DNA of 9,656 nt from contig JALWEA010000388.1 in assembly GCA_027039465.1 (NCBI GenBank), positions 1 to 9,656 of the forward strand, given 5' to 3'. The DNA is from Calditrichia bacterium. Lineage in GTDB: Bacteria; Calditrichota; Calditrichia; Calditrichales; Calditrichaceae. The position numbers were made by a program, and so were the translations under genes. Below, piece by piece: positions 1 to 7,081 of the stretch; the stretch's first letter is position 1; each line of letters starts with the position of its first letter. The notes under the pieces are model-generated. The model was given only the letters and a program-made list of their open reading frames with translations. It had not been told where the DNA came from and made no database searches.

Positions 1-616
1 CAAGGTTTGGGAGTGGGGTGCCAAAGCAGGCGGCAATCTATGGCGCACCACCGGAGATATTTGGGATGATTGGGATCGGATGGTTTCGATTGGCTTTCAT
101 CAGGAACAAGCCGCGCCTTATGCCGGGCCCGGGCACTGGAACGATCCGGACATGCTGGTGGTCGGCTGGGTCGGTTGGGGCGACTATTTGCATTACACCA
201 ATCTTACTCCGGACGAACAGTACACCCATGTCAGCTTGTGGGCTTTACTCTCCGCGCCGTTGCTTTTGGGTTGTGACTTGACAAGGCTGGATGATTTTAC
301 GATGAATTTGATCACTAACGACGAAGTGATTGCCATCGATCAGGATCCGTTGGGCAAACAGGCCGTTCCGGTAATTAAGACGGACGCTATTCAGGTGTAC
401 AAAAAAGAGTTAAGTGACGGTAATTGGGCGGTTGGCGTTTTCAATTTGGACAAGGTAACCAGGTCGTTTAAGCTCGATTTTAAGGAGATCGGTTTACCGG
501 GACGTTTGCGCATTCGTGATGTGTGGCGGCAGAAGAATTTGGGCACATTTGATGATGCGTTTACGGTTAAGGTACCAGCGCATGGAGTTTATTTGTTCAA
601 GCTCTTTCACCGATAA
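1..616 (+). CDS. Alpha-galactosidase, glycoside hydrolase family 27, C-terminal part (5' end outside window)
   Basis: Partial gene; the frame is open from base 2 and gives 204 residues before TAA at 614-616. It hydrolyses terminal alpha-galactosyl residues from oligosaccharides or glycans by a retaining mechanism. The visible part contains the late (beta/alpha)8-barrel motifs of GH27: LWRTTGD, whose Arg and final Asp (codon 56-58) align with R227 and the acid/base D231 of human alpha-galactosidase A; then GHWNDPDML (about 134-160), LSAPLLLGCDL and IDQDPLGKQ. The last 85 or so residues form the expected C-terminal beta-sandwich. The nucleophile motif (K-x-D-x-C) and any signal peptide lie upstream, so location in the cell cannot be judged. 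The gene ends 50 bases before an AlkD-like gene and lies upstream of a galactose symporter and galactokinase, which supports a role in feeding galactose to that pathway. The family call is firm; the exact substrate is inferred. Confidence 0.93.
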   Translation, partial: KVWEWGAKAGGNLWRTTGDIWDDWDRMVSIGFHQEQAAPYAGPGHWNDPDMLVVGWVGWGDYLHYTNLTPDEQYTHVSLWALLSAPLLLGCDLTRLDDFTMNLITNDEVIAIDQDPLGKQAVPVIKTDAIQVYKKELSDGNWAVGVFNLDKVTRSFKLDFKEIGLPGRLRIRDVWRQKNLGTFDDAFTVKVPAHGVYLFKLFHR

Positions 617-666
617 AAGTTTGAATGAAAAATTACAAATCATGGTGTGGCAAGGAGATTTGAGCC

Positions 667-1332
667 ATGACCATTGACGATGTCTTGCAGGCATTAAAAG
701 AAAAGGAAAATCCGCAGCAAGCGGAAATTCATCGGAACTATCACAAATCCGATTTGAAATTTTACGGCTGGAAAACGCCGGATATGCGTAAATTAGCCGC
801 AGAAATTGTCAAAACGCTTGCGGATCGGGAGCAGTTTTTCGACTTTACTGAAAATCTCTGGCAGCAACCTATTTTCGAAGCGCGTATGATCGTCAATTTT
901 ATGTGGGCTAAAAGACTGAAGTTTTTTCAGGAAAGTGACTTTCCGAAATTTTACGAACATTTCAAGCAATGTGACGGTTGGGCGGTAACCGATATGCTAG
1001 CCATACCGGTATTCGGTGAGTTTTTGCGCAAATACCCGCAATTCCATTCAAAAGCCGATGAATGGAAATCGGATGGGCATCTTTGGGTGCGGCGGGCAGG
1101 CATTTTGCGCTTTATTACACCGGTGCGCCATAAGGAACCCTGGCCCGAGCGGATGGAGCCTATTTTAACGCATCATTTAGCGGAGAGCGATTTTTTTATT
1201 CGCAAAGCCATCGGCTGGACATTACGCGAATGGTCAAAGCAAGAGCCGGAAAGCGTTCGTCAATTTGTTGAACGGCACAAAGAAGCCATGGCGCCGCTCA
1301 CTTACCGGGAAGCAGTGCGATTGATTAAGTGA
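667..1332 (+). CDS. AlkD-like DNA alkylation repair protein (DNA-7-methylguanine/3-methyladenine glycosylase family)
   Basis: 221 residues, close to the usual 220-240 of the family. AlkD proteins are HEAT-like-repeat glycosylases that excise positively charged N3- and N7-alkylpurines without flipping the base. The key residues of Bacillus cereus AlkD have visible counterparts: W105 and D109 in GWAVTD (for W109 and D113), the WVRR motif at 140-143 (for R148) and W184 in KAIGWTLREW (for W187). The early YGWKTPDMRKLA segment is also typical. The start is set by AAGGAG at 652-657, nine bases before the ATG. The protein is cytoplasmic, with no signal peptide or membrane segment. It follows the alpha-galactosidase by only 50 bases with no evident promoter between, so the two may share a transcript although their functions are unrelated. 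Family assignment is strong; catalytic activity is inferred from the retained residues. Confidence 0.9.
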   Translation: MTIDDVLQALKEKENPQQAEIHRNYHKSDLKFYGWKTPDMRKLAAEIVKTLADREQFFDFTENLWQQPIFEARMIVNFMWAKRLKFFQESDFPKFYEHFKQCDGWAVTDMLAIPVFGEFLRKYPQFHSKADEWKSDGHLWVRRAGILRFITPVRHKEPWPERMEPILTHHLAESDFFIRKAIGWTLREWSKQEPESVRQFVERHKEAMAPLTYREAVRLIK

Positions 1333-1495
1333 AACCGGATTGAAGTTGAATAAGCTACCATCCAATACATGCCCGTGTTTGATGTGTGATATTAAAAAAA
1401 TAGGGGTGCAAAGTTCATGTATCTTTAATTTTGATGTTTTTTGGATCTTGTATTTACTAATCAAGAATTAAAGTACCTGCGGTGAAATAGGCGAT

Positions 1496-1524
1496 TTGTA
1501 AAAAGAAAACATTTTTATTATATT
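1496..1524 (+). promoter_or_regulatory. Putative sigma70-type promoter for the galactose symporter
   Basis: TTGTAA (1496-1501), a 17-base spacer and TATATT (1519-1524), about 110 bases before the symporter ATG. It sits in the exactly 300-base AT-rich gap 1333-1632, in which I see no gene and no convincing terminator hairpin. In AT-rich DNA such matches arise by chance, so this is a candidate only. Confidence 0.4.
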
Positions 1525-1632
1525 CACTTGAATTTTTAGAAAAACGTATTGAACCATGTTCCGGTATTGCTTAAAAAACGAAGGAAATAGATTTTGATTT
1601 CATCGTAGGTCATTAAAGTTAAAGGAGATGCT

Positions 1633-3270
1633 ATGCGTTTTGATGTAATGGATTACGTAATCTTTTTCGGCTACATTTTAGGCATCGTTATCCTTGGGCT
1701 TTGGGTTTCGAGAACAAGGAAAGGTCATGAGAAAAATTCGGAAGATTATTTTCTGGCTAGTAAAGCGCTGCCTTGGTGGGCTATCGGTTCATCCCTGATT
1801 GCCGCCAATATTTCGGCCGAACAATTTATCGGGATGTCAGGTTCCGGTTTTGCCATTGGGTTGGCGATTGCCTCCTACGAATGGATGGCCGCTGCAACAC
1901 TGCTAATTGTCGGTAAATTTTTCCTGCCTATTTTCATTGAAAAGCAATTGTACACGATTCCCGAGTTTATCGAAAAACGTTTCAGTACCGACCTGAAGAC
2001 CATTTTAGCCGTTTTCTGGATTGCCCTGTTTATTTTTGTCAATTTGACTTCCGTTCTGTTTTTGGGTGGCAAGGCGATCGATACCATTGTCGGTAACGGT
2101 GACGGAAGTATGATCTTTTATGCCATTCTTTTTCTGGCTTTTATCGCAGCGGCTTATTCTCTTTACGGCGGTCTTTCCGCGGTGGCCTGGACGGACGTTG
2201 TGCAGGTGGCTTTGTTGGTTTTTGGCGGTTTGCTGACAACTTTAATCGCTTTGAATGCCGTTACGCCCGAGGGCGGTATTATTCATGGTTTCGAACATAT
2301 CCTCAAGCATGCTCCGGAAAAATTCCACATGATTTTACACAAAGATAATCCGCAGTTCTTTAACTTGCCAGGCATTGCCGTATTAATCGGCGGTATGTGG
2401 GTAGCCAATTTATATTATTGGGGATTTAATCAGTACATCATTCAGCGGGCGTTGGCGGCCAAATCATTAAGAGAAGCTCAGCGCGGTTTGGCCTTTGCCG
2501 GATTTTTAAAGCTGCTCATTCCGATTTTAGTGGTTATTCCGGGAATTATCGCTTTTGTATTATTTACTCAACCGGCAGGAACAACCATTATTCCGGGTGT
2601 AAAAGAAGCCTTTTTGAAAGTCGGCGGCGGGATTAATTACGACAAAGCCTATCCGTGGCTAATCAGCCAATTTATTCCCGTGGGATTGAAGGGCCTAGTG
2701 TTGGCTGCCTTAACTGCGGCGATTATTTCTTCGTTGGCTTCCATGCTCAATTCCACTTCTACCATTTTTACCATGGATATTTTCAAGCCTTACATTAAAA
2801 AAGACGCTACGGAAAGACAATTGGTCTTTGTCGGCCGATTGACTGCCGGTATCGCCTTGATTATTGCCATTGCCATGGCGCCTATTTTAGGGAATATTCC
2901 TCAAATGTTTCAATACATTCAACAATACACCGGACTGGTAAGCCCTGGGATTTTAGCGGTATTTCTGATGGGGTTGTTCTGGAAGAAAACCACCAATAAA
3001 GGCGCAATTATTGGCGTTACGCTTTCGATTGTTGTTGCCTTTTTACTGAAGATTCCCAGCTTGGAATTACCATGGATGGATCAAATGTTTTACACTTTGA
3101 TTATTACCATGGCGATTATTATGGGTGTTAGTTTAACTACTTCACCGGATGTGGACGATCCGAAAGGTATTCCGCTTACGTCCGCTACGTTTAAAACGGA
3201 TTCGGTTTTCAATATTAGTGCTTATGCCATTTTGATTATCTTAGCCGTACTCTACACGGTCTTTTGGTAA
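1633..3270 (+). CDS. Sodium/galactose symporter, solute:sodium symporter (SSS) family, vSGLT-like
   Basis: 545 residues with about 14 hydrophobic spans, an inner-membrane transporter of the LeuT fold. It closely resembles Vibrio parahaemolyticus vSGLT as I recall it, with shared blocks such as LIAANISAEQFIGMSGSG, VNLTSVL, NLYYWGFNQYIIQR, SSLASMLNST and YTGLVSPGILAVFL. Counterparts of the sugar-site residues are Q64, E83, N259, K293 and Q430, with gate residues Y262 and W263. The Na2 sodium-site counterparts are A57, I60, A363, S366 and S367. vSGLT S91 is replaced by A86. The start follows AAAGGAG (1621-1627) with five bases between; an out-of-frame ATG at 1628 overlaps the site. The gene lies between an alpha-galactosidase and galactokinase, so galactose (possibly also glucose) is the likely substrate. 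Family and sugar class are very secure; exact specificity is inferred. Confidence 0.95.
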   Translation: MRFDVMDYVIFFGYILGIVILGLWVSRTRKGHEKNSEDYFLASKALPWWAIGSSLIAANISAEQFIGMSGSGFAIGLAIASYEWMAAATLLIVGKFFLPIFIEKQLYTIPEFIEKRFSTDLKTILAVFWIALFIFVNLTSVLFLGGKAIDTIVGNGDGSMIFYAILFLAFIAAAYSLYGGLSAVAWTDVVQVALLVFGGLLTTLIALNAVTPEGGIIHGFEHILKHAPEKFHMILHKDNPQFFNLPGIAVLIGGMWVANLYYWGFNQYIIQRALAAKSLREAQRGLAFAGFLKLLIPILVVIPGIIAFVLFTQPAGTTIIPGVKEAFLKVGGGINYDKAYPWLISQFIPVGLKGLVLAALTAAIISSLASMLNSTSTIFTMDIFKPYIKKDATERQLVFVGRLTAGIALIIAIAMAPILGNIPQMFQYIQQYTGLVSPGILAVFLMGLFWKKTTNKGAIIGVTLSIVVAFLLKIPSLELPWMDQMFYTLIITMAIIMGVSLTTSPDVDDPKGIPLTSATFKTDSVFNISAYAILIILAVLYTVFW

Positions 3271-3291
3271 TCAAATACCGAAATCGATATC

Positions 3292-3328
3292 AAATACGGG
3301 AAGCGTTTGACTTCCCGTATTTATTTTA
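3292..3328 (+). terminator. Rho-independent terminator after the symporter gene
   Basis: A perfect 12-bp stem (AAATACGGGAAG at 3292-3303 with CTTCCCGTATTT at 3311-3322), a 7-base loop and then ATTTTA. It begins 21 bases after the symporter stop codon and should largely uncouple the symporter from galK. Confidence 0.8.
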
Positions 3329-3364
3329 GTGAACATCAAATTAAGCGCATTGTCTCAATGATTC

Positions 3365-3387
3365 GGTAAAATAAAAATAACTTTACC
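3365..3387. promoter_or_regulatory. Small inverted repeat in the galK leader, possible operator
   Basis: GGTAAA (3365-3370) and TTTACC (3382-3387) form an inverted repeat with an 11-base AT-only-plus-one-C spacer, ending 14 bases before the galK ATG. It overlaps the best promoter-like match, TTGTCT (3350-3355), 16 bases, TAAAAA (3372-3377), which is weak. The position would suit a repressor site, but there is one short copy only. Confidence 0.25.
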
Positions 3388-3401
3388 CGTAGGAACTGAC
3401 T

Positions 3402-4676
3402 ATGAAACCGGAAACTAATATTGTTTCTTTAAACGAGCTTTACGGAACCACCGAAGTACAAAATCAGAAAAAACGTTACCAACGTATTCAAAATTCCTTT
3501 AAGCAAAAATTCGGTATGACTCCGCAATATTGGTTTAGTACACCAGGCAGAACGGAAATCGGCGGGAATCATACCGATCACAACCATGGACGCGTTTTGG
3601 CAGGTAGTGTTAATTTGGATGCGGTTGCCGCGGTTCTTCCTAATAATAAGCCGGAAATAATCCTTTATTCCGAAGGCTATGATGAACCTTTTAGCGTTTA
3701 CCTTGATGATCTGGAAAAAAAGGTTCGGGAAGAAGGCACAACTACGGCGCTTATTCGCGGTATTGTTTTTCGTTTGAAACAATTGGGATATGGAATCGGC
3801 GGTTTTAAGGCATACGTTCAAAGCGATGTATTACCCGGATCGGGATTGAGCTCCTCGGCAGCTATTGAAGTATTAATCGGCACGATTTTAAATCATTTGT
3901 ACAATGACGGGCGCATTACACCCGAAGAACTTGCCAAAATCGGCCAATTTGCGGAAAACGAATATTTTGGCAAACCGTGCGGTTTAATGGATCAGATGGC
4001 CTGCGCTATCGGCGGAATTATCACAATTGATTTTGAGAATCCTTCCCAACCGGTTGCGGAACCGATCGCCTTTGATTTCGGTGCACAAAACTATCGTTTG
4101 ATTGTGGTCAATACTGGCGGGAATCATGTGGATTTAACGGATGACTATGCAGCGGTTCCCGCGGAGATGAAAGCCGTGGCGGCCGCATTGGGCAAGTCGG
4201 TTTGTCGTGAAATCACCATGGATGAATGGCTGGCAAACTTGCCAGCCTTACGCGCAAAAGTAGGGGATCGGGCATTGTTGCGCGCTTTTCATTTCATTCG
4301 CGAAAACGAGCGCGTTGTGCGTCAGGTTGATGCGTTGAAAAGAGATCGCTTCCAAGAGTTTTTGCGATTGGTAAAGGAATCCGGTGATTCGTCGTTTAAA
4401 TGGCTGCAAAATATTTATTCTGTCAAAAATGTGAACGAGCAGAGCATTACTTTGGCTTTGGCGTTGAGCGAAGGATTTATTGATGAAATCGGCGAAGGCG
4501 CCTCTCGCGTGCATGGCGGCGGCTTTGCCGGAACGATCCAGGTATTCTTGCCAAGAAAAGCGGTGGAAGCGTATGTTCAACGTTTGGAACCGGTATTTGG
4601 GAAGGGCAGTGTGAATGTACTGGAGATTCGGCCCTTTGGTAGTGTGATGGTGAAGTTGGAGAGCGGTTTGGAATAG
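3402..4676 (+). CDS. galK: Galactokinase (GHMP kinase family)
   Basis: 424 residues; cytoplasmic enzyme that phosphorylates alpha-D-galactose at C1 with ATP, the entry step of the Leloir pathway. The GHMP landmarks are in order: the galactose-recognition signature PGRTEIGGNHTDHNHG (48-63), the ATP loop LPGSGLSSSAA (144-154), catalytic Asp in GLMDQMA (D197) and the C-terminal HGGGFAGTIQVF (371-382). The signature has GNHTDH where Escherichia coli-type enzymes have GEHTDY, a variant I associate with anaerobe galactokinases. The protein is about 40 residues longer than the E. coli enzyme, partly from an N-terminal extension of some 20 residues. AGGA at 3391-3394 lies seven bases before the ATG. 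It follows the galactose symporter after a terminator, so it probably has its own promoter. galT and galE are not visible here. N-acetylgalactosamine kinase is a less likely alternative. Confidence 0.93.
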   Translation: MKPETNIVSLNELYGTTEVQNQKKRYQRIQNSFKQKFGMTPQYWFSTPGRTEIGGNHTDHNHGRVLAGSVNLDAVAAVLPNNKPEIILYSEGYDEPFSVYLDDLEKKVREEGTTTALIRGIVFRLKQLGYGIGGFKAYVQSDVLPGSGLSSSAAIEVLIGTILNHLYNDGRITPEELAKIGQFAENEYFGKPCGLMDQMACAIGGIITIDFENPSQPVAEPIAFDFGAQNYRLIVVNTGGNHVDLTDDYAAVPAEMKAVAAALGKSVCREITMDEWLANLPALRAKVGDRALLRAFHFIRENERVVRQVDALKRDRFQEFLRLVKESGDSSFKWLQNIYSVKNVNEQSITLALALSEGFIDEIGEGASRVHGGGFAGTIQVFLPRKAVEAYVQRLEPVFGKGSVNVLEIRPFGSVMVKLESGLE

Positions 4677-4727
4677 GAATGCCTCCGCTCGGGATTGGTG
4701 CATAAAAATTACCTTTTACTCCCGCAT

Positions 4728-4753
4728 CGGGGACTGATAGCTATCAGTCCCCG
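4728..4753. repeat. Perfect 26-bp palindrome, first of a related pair
   Basis: Bases 4728-4740 are exactly complementary in reverse to 4741-4753, with no loop. Its centre, GACTGATAGCTATCAGTC (4732-4749), differs by one base from the centre of the next palindrome. It starts 52 bases after the galK stop codon. No T-run follows, so it is not a standard intrinsic terminator. Confidence 0.85.
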
Positions 4754-4763
4754 CCACAATTGT

Positions 4764-4791
4764 CATCTGACTGATAGCAATCAGTCAGATG
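4764..4791. repeat. 12-4-12 inverted repeat, second of a related pair
   Basis: CATCTGACTGAT (4764-4775) and ATCAGTCAGATG (4780-4791) are perfect reverse complements around AGCA. The core GACTGATAGCAATCAGTC (4769-4786) matches that of the preceding palindrome at 17 of 18 positions, with a 37-base centre-to-centre distance. The arms outside the core differ between the two copies but each stays self-complementary. Confidence 0.85.
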
Positions 4792-5027
4792 CCCACACAT
4801 TTAGAAAAAATAGGATTCTACTTTCGAAATCTGTATATTACAAATTTTAACATAACAGCCATTCTGTCTTCCGCCATTGCGGAACGAAGAATTCCTATCA
4901 ATTTTGCAAGCACGTTCTTTCCGCAAGTCAGACCGTCTTAGCTTTATAGGAAGTTTTTCACTCTCGATTGTTCGGATTCGGAATGACTAAAATTTTTGAA
5001 AATTTCAACTAATTTCAAGGAGTTCTT

Positions 5028-6500
5028 ATGAAGTATTTGATTGGCGCATTAGCCATTATGATTTTGGTAATGACCGGTTGCCAAAAAAAGGAGGTTAAAA
5101 ACCCGAAAACCGATTTGGCGGATGTAAATGGCATTACGCTTGATAAAACCTTATTCCTGAGCAGTTATCAGCGAAGCAAGGAATTCAGAAGTCCCGGCGA
5201 AGTTACGCCCGAGAAAATTAAAAAATTTATTGACGATTATTTTATCGGTGATTTCCTGATCATCAATGAGGCCTTGGCACAAGGATTGGAAAATGACAGC
5301 TTGGTTAAAAGCCAACTGCAAAATTTGAAGGTTACCGCTATGACCGGTATGAACGGGCCTTTGTATGCCAAAATAATGTCGGCTCCGGCCACGGTAAGCG
5401 ATGCCGAAGCCATGGCCCTGTACAAAAAGAGCGACCATGGCGTGAAAATCGCCTACATTCGATTAAGCTCCAAGCGTCAGGCGGACTCTATTTATCAGGC
5501 ACTTCGTCACGGAGCAAAATTCGCTGAAATGGCGCGCAAACACTCATTGGACATCCAAACCTTTCAAAAAGGCGGGGAAGTGCAAGGCGTTTTGTATCCA
5601 GGTTTATTACCGGAGGACCTTGAAAAAGTTATGTTTCACATGAGAGCAGGCCAAATATCCCAACCGATTTTCACTAGCGGTTGGTATTACATTATTAAAG
5701 TCAATGCAACACCCAAAATGCATTTGAAATCTTTTACGGAAGAAAAAGCGGGCATGATAAAAAAGGTTAAACAGGCCAAAGAAAATCAACATCGCAATGC
5801 TTACATTGACAGTCTGTTTATTCGCTATCATTATCAAGTGCACAAAGACCTTTTCCCTGTTTTACGAAAAGCATTTGTACCTGTTGAACGTGTCGGTAAA
5901 ATTGACGAAACCAAAATTCCGCATGATATGTGGAATAAACCATTGGTAACCTTTGACGGCGGTCAGATTTCATTAGGGCAATTCGTTTCCATTTACAACA
6001 AATCCAACTTCGGCAGCCGTGTTCCTTTAAGGGAAGACGATGAAATTGAAAATCATATTAAGGCCATGGCCGTACCGTTTATTATGTATCAGGATGGTTT
6101 GAAAATGGGTTTGCAAGACAGTACTCAATTTAAAGCCCTGTACGCACGTTATCGCTTAAGTCAATTGGAACGCGACGCCATGCAACGTTTGGTCTATTCG
6201 CAAGTTAAAGTCAACGATGAAGATCTGAAGGCCTACTATGAACAGCACAAAGCGGAGATGCGGAATCAACCGTTTGAACGGGTTAAAGATTACATCACGA
6301 ATCGTTTGATGGCGGAGAAAGCCAACGAATATAAAAAGACGCTGGTTGCCAAGTTGCGTAATAAATTTGATGTTGTTTACAACGAACCCTTGATTGCTCA
6401 AGTGGCCGATTCTTTAAATAAAATGAAAGCGGCCATGGCTAGGAGCCCACGCTTTAGAGCGCCCATGCCCCAAATGCCTCAAATGCAAAAGCGGAAATAA
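5028..6500 (+). CDS. SurA/PpiC-like lipoprotein with parvulin-type domain
   Basis: 490 residues. A short lipoprotein signal (hydrophobic residues 4-15, then MTGC with C18) points to a lipid-anchored periplasmic protein. Residues about 30-115 look like the helical SurA N-terminal chaperone part. Residues about 137-227 look like a parvulin (PpiC) domain, with VKIAYIRL, KFAEMARKHS, KGGEVQGVLYPGLLPEDLEKV and GQISQPI followed by WYYIIKV. A second helical region (about 390-455, VNDEDLKAYYEQH) resembles the C-terminal SurA/PrsA helices, and the tail is Met/Pro-rich (APMPQMPQMQ). The two histidines usual in parvulin catalytic sites are Tyr here (Y143 and Y221), so it may act as a chaperone without isomerase activity. 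AAGGAG (5017-5022) lies five bases before the ATG. It appears to be a single-gene unit ending at a terminator. Likely role: folding or delivery of outer-membrane proteins, by family inference. Confidence 0.82.
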   Translation: MKYLIGALAIMILVMTGCQKKEVKNPKTDLADVNGITLDKTLFLSSYQRSKEFRSPGEVTPEKIKKFIDDYFIGDFLIINEALAQGLENDSLVKSQLQNLKVTAMTGMNGPLYAKIMSAPATVSDAEAMALYKKSDHGVKIAYIRLSSKRQADSIYQALRHGAKFAEMARKHSLDIQTFQKGGEVQGVLYPGLLPEDLEKVMFHMRAGQISQPIFTSGWYYIIKVNATPKMHLKSFTEEKAGMIKKVKQAKENQHRNAYIDSLFIRYHYQVHKDLFPVLRKAFVPVERVGKIDETKIPHDMWNKPLVTFDGGQISLGQFVSIYNKSNFGSRVPLREDDEIENHIKAMAVPFIMYQDGLKMGLQDSTQFKALYARYRLSQLERDAMQRLVYSQVKVNDEDLKAYYEQHKAEMRNQPFERVKDYITNRLMAEKANEYKKTLVAKLRNKFDVVYNEPLIAQVADSLNKMKAAMARSPRFRAPMPQMPQMQKRK

Positions 6501-6518
6501 AAAAAGAGCATAAAAAAA

Positions 6519-6557
6519 AATCAGGATTTCTCCGGCGGGAAATCCTGATTCTATTTT
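6519..6557 (+). terminator. Rho-independent terminator after the SurA-like gene
   Basis: AATCAGGATTTC (6519-6530) pairs perfectly with GAAATCCTGATT (6539-6550) around an 8-base loop, followed by CTATTTT. The A-run at 6512-6520 on the other side could let it also work on the opposite strand. Confidence 0.8.
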
Positions 6558-6677
6558 AAAATGATTTGTAGAAATAAATGTCTTGATTTTAGGATTTTCT
6601 CTAATTTTAAATAATCGATGCTGGTTTCTTCTCACACGTTAATCATGGCTAATTCCATGTTGATCAAGAGATTACGT

Positions 6678-6696
6678 CCGGGGCTGTCCCAAAAGT
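6678..6696 (+). repeat. Left terminal inverted repeat of the 423-bp element
   Basis: CCGGGGCTGTCCCAAAAGT; 17 of 19 positions match the reverse complement of 7082-7100. Confidence 0.7.
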
Positions 6697-6832
6697 AAAA
6701 GATGATGAATATTTATTAATTTTCCATTTCAAAAACGACCTTTCTTTAATTTTTTCAATTGTCCCATTCAGGACAAATATTTTAGTGGTGGGAATCATTT
6801 TACCCATATTTGAAAATATGGGCTATGGGCAC

Positions 6833-6858
6833 CCCATCGCTCCGCGATGGGTTTTTTT
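6833..6858 (+). terminator. Terminator-like hairpin with T7 run inside the array
   Basis: CCCATCGC (6833-6840), loop TCC, GCGATGGG (6844-6851), then seven T (6852-6858). By structure this is a good plus-strand intrinsic terminator, although no plus-strand gene immediately precedes it. Confidence 0.5.
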
Positions 6859-6966
6859 AACCCGTCCCGTCAGGGACGGCTCGCCATTAGCCCACAAATT
6901 CATTTGTGGGAATTAAATGTCCAACCAAATCAAAATTCTCGTCCTGAAAAGGACGGTTGATTTTCG

Positions 6967-7000
6967 ATAGCCCTGAGCTTCAGCTCGTGGCTATTTTTTT
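6967..7000 (+). terminator. Terminator-like hairpin with T-run at the end of the array
   Basis: ATAGCC (6967-6972) pairs with GGCTAT (6989-6994), with a 2x2 internal mismatch and an inner GAGC-TTCA-GCTC stem, followed by six more T (6995-7000). It could stop plus-strand reading into the convergent CsgG-like gene. Confidence 0.45.
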
Positions 7001-7081
7001 GCTCGTACTGAAATTAGGGAACAAGTGGATTGGGTATTGCAAGAACTTTCAATAATCCGAATAAAATTTTTTTCTTTCGTA

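Larger units (their letters stand above)
4677..5027. other. Gene-free interval between galK and the SurA-like gene
   Basis: 351 bases with no credible coding frame. It contains two related palindromes (4728-4753, 4764-4791), listed separately, and a small stem-loop TTCCGC-CATT-GCGGAA at 4869-4884. I find no well-spaced promoter for the downstream gene: TTGTTC (4968-4973) and TAAAAT (4988-4993) are only 14 bases apart. A strong ribosome site, AAGGAG, ends the interval at 5017-5022. Confidence 0.6.
6759..7000. repeat. Array of short hairpins inside the element
   Basis: Seven stem-loops in 242 bases: TTGTCC/GGACAA (6759-6764/6771-6776); CCCATATT-TGAA-AATATGGG (6803-6822); CCCATCGC-TCC-GCGATGGG (6833-6851); CCGTCCC-GTCA-GGGACGG (6862-6879); CCCACAAA-TTCA-TTTGTGGG (6891-6910); CGTCCT-GAAA-AGGACG (6940-6955), with outer AAATCAA/TTGATTT (6927-6933/6957-6963); and ATAGCC/GGCTAT enclosing GAGC-TTCA-GCTC (6967-6994). 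Stems differ in sequence, but three share a GTCC/GGAC core, two share CCCAT/ATGGG, and the loops TTCA, TGAA and GTCA recur. Spacing is uneven (about 10-30 bases). This is neither a CRISPR array nor a tRNA cluster. I recall similar hairpin clusters in other environmental bacterial genomes but cannot name a family. Confidence 0.8.

Noticed and set aside
4248..4703. 151-residue minus-strand open frame
   Set aside because: It lies opposite the well-supported galK and has no family motifs or ribosome site; a shadow frame. The same applies to the 130-residue frame at 3429-3821.
4968..4993. Promoter TTGTTC...TAAAAT before the SurA-like gene
   Set aside because: The spacer is only 14 bases, too short for a sigma70 promoter.
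6645..6698. Mini-ORF ATG GCT AAT TCC (17 residues) running into the left inverted repeat, as if a gene were cut by the element
   Set aside because: No ribosome site, no continuation after the right end, and too short to distinguish from chance.
6759..7000. CRISPR array
   Set aside because: The units are different hairpins at uneven spacing, not identical direct repeats separated by unique spacers.
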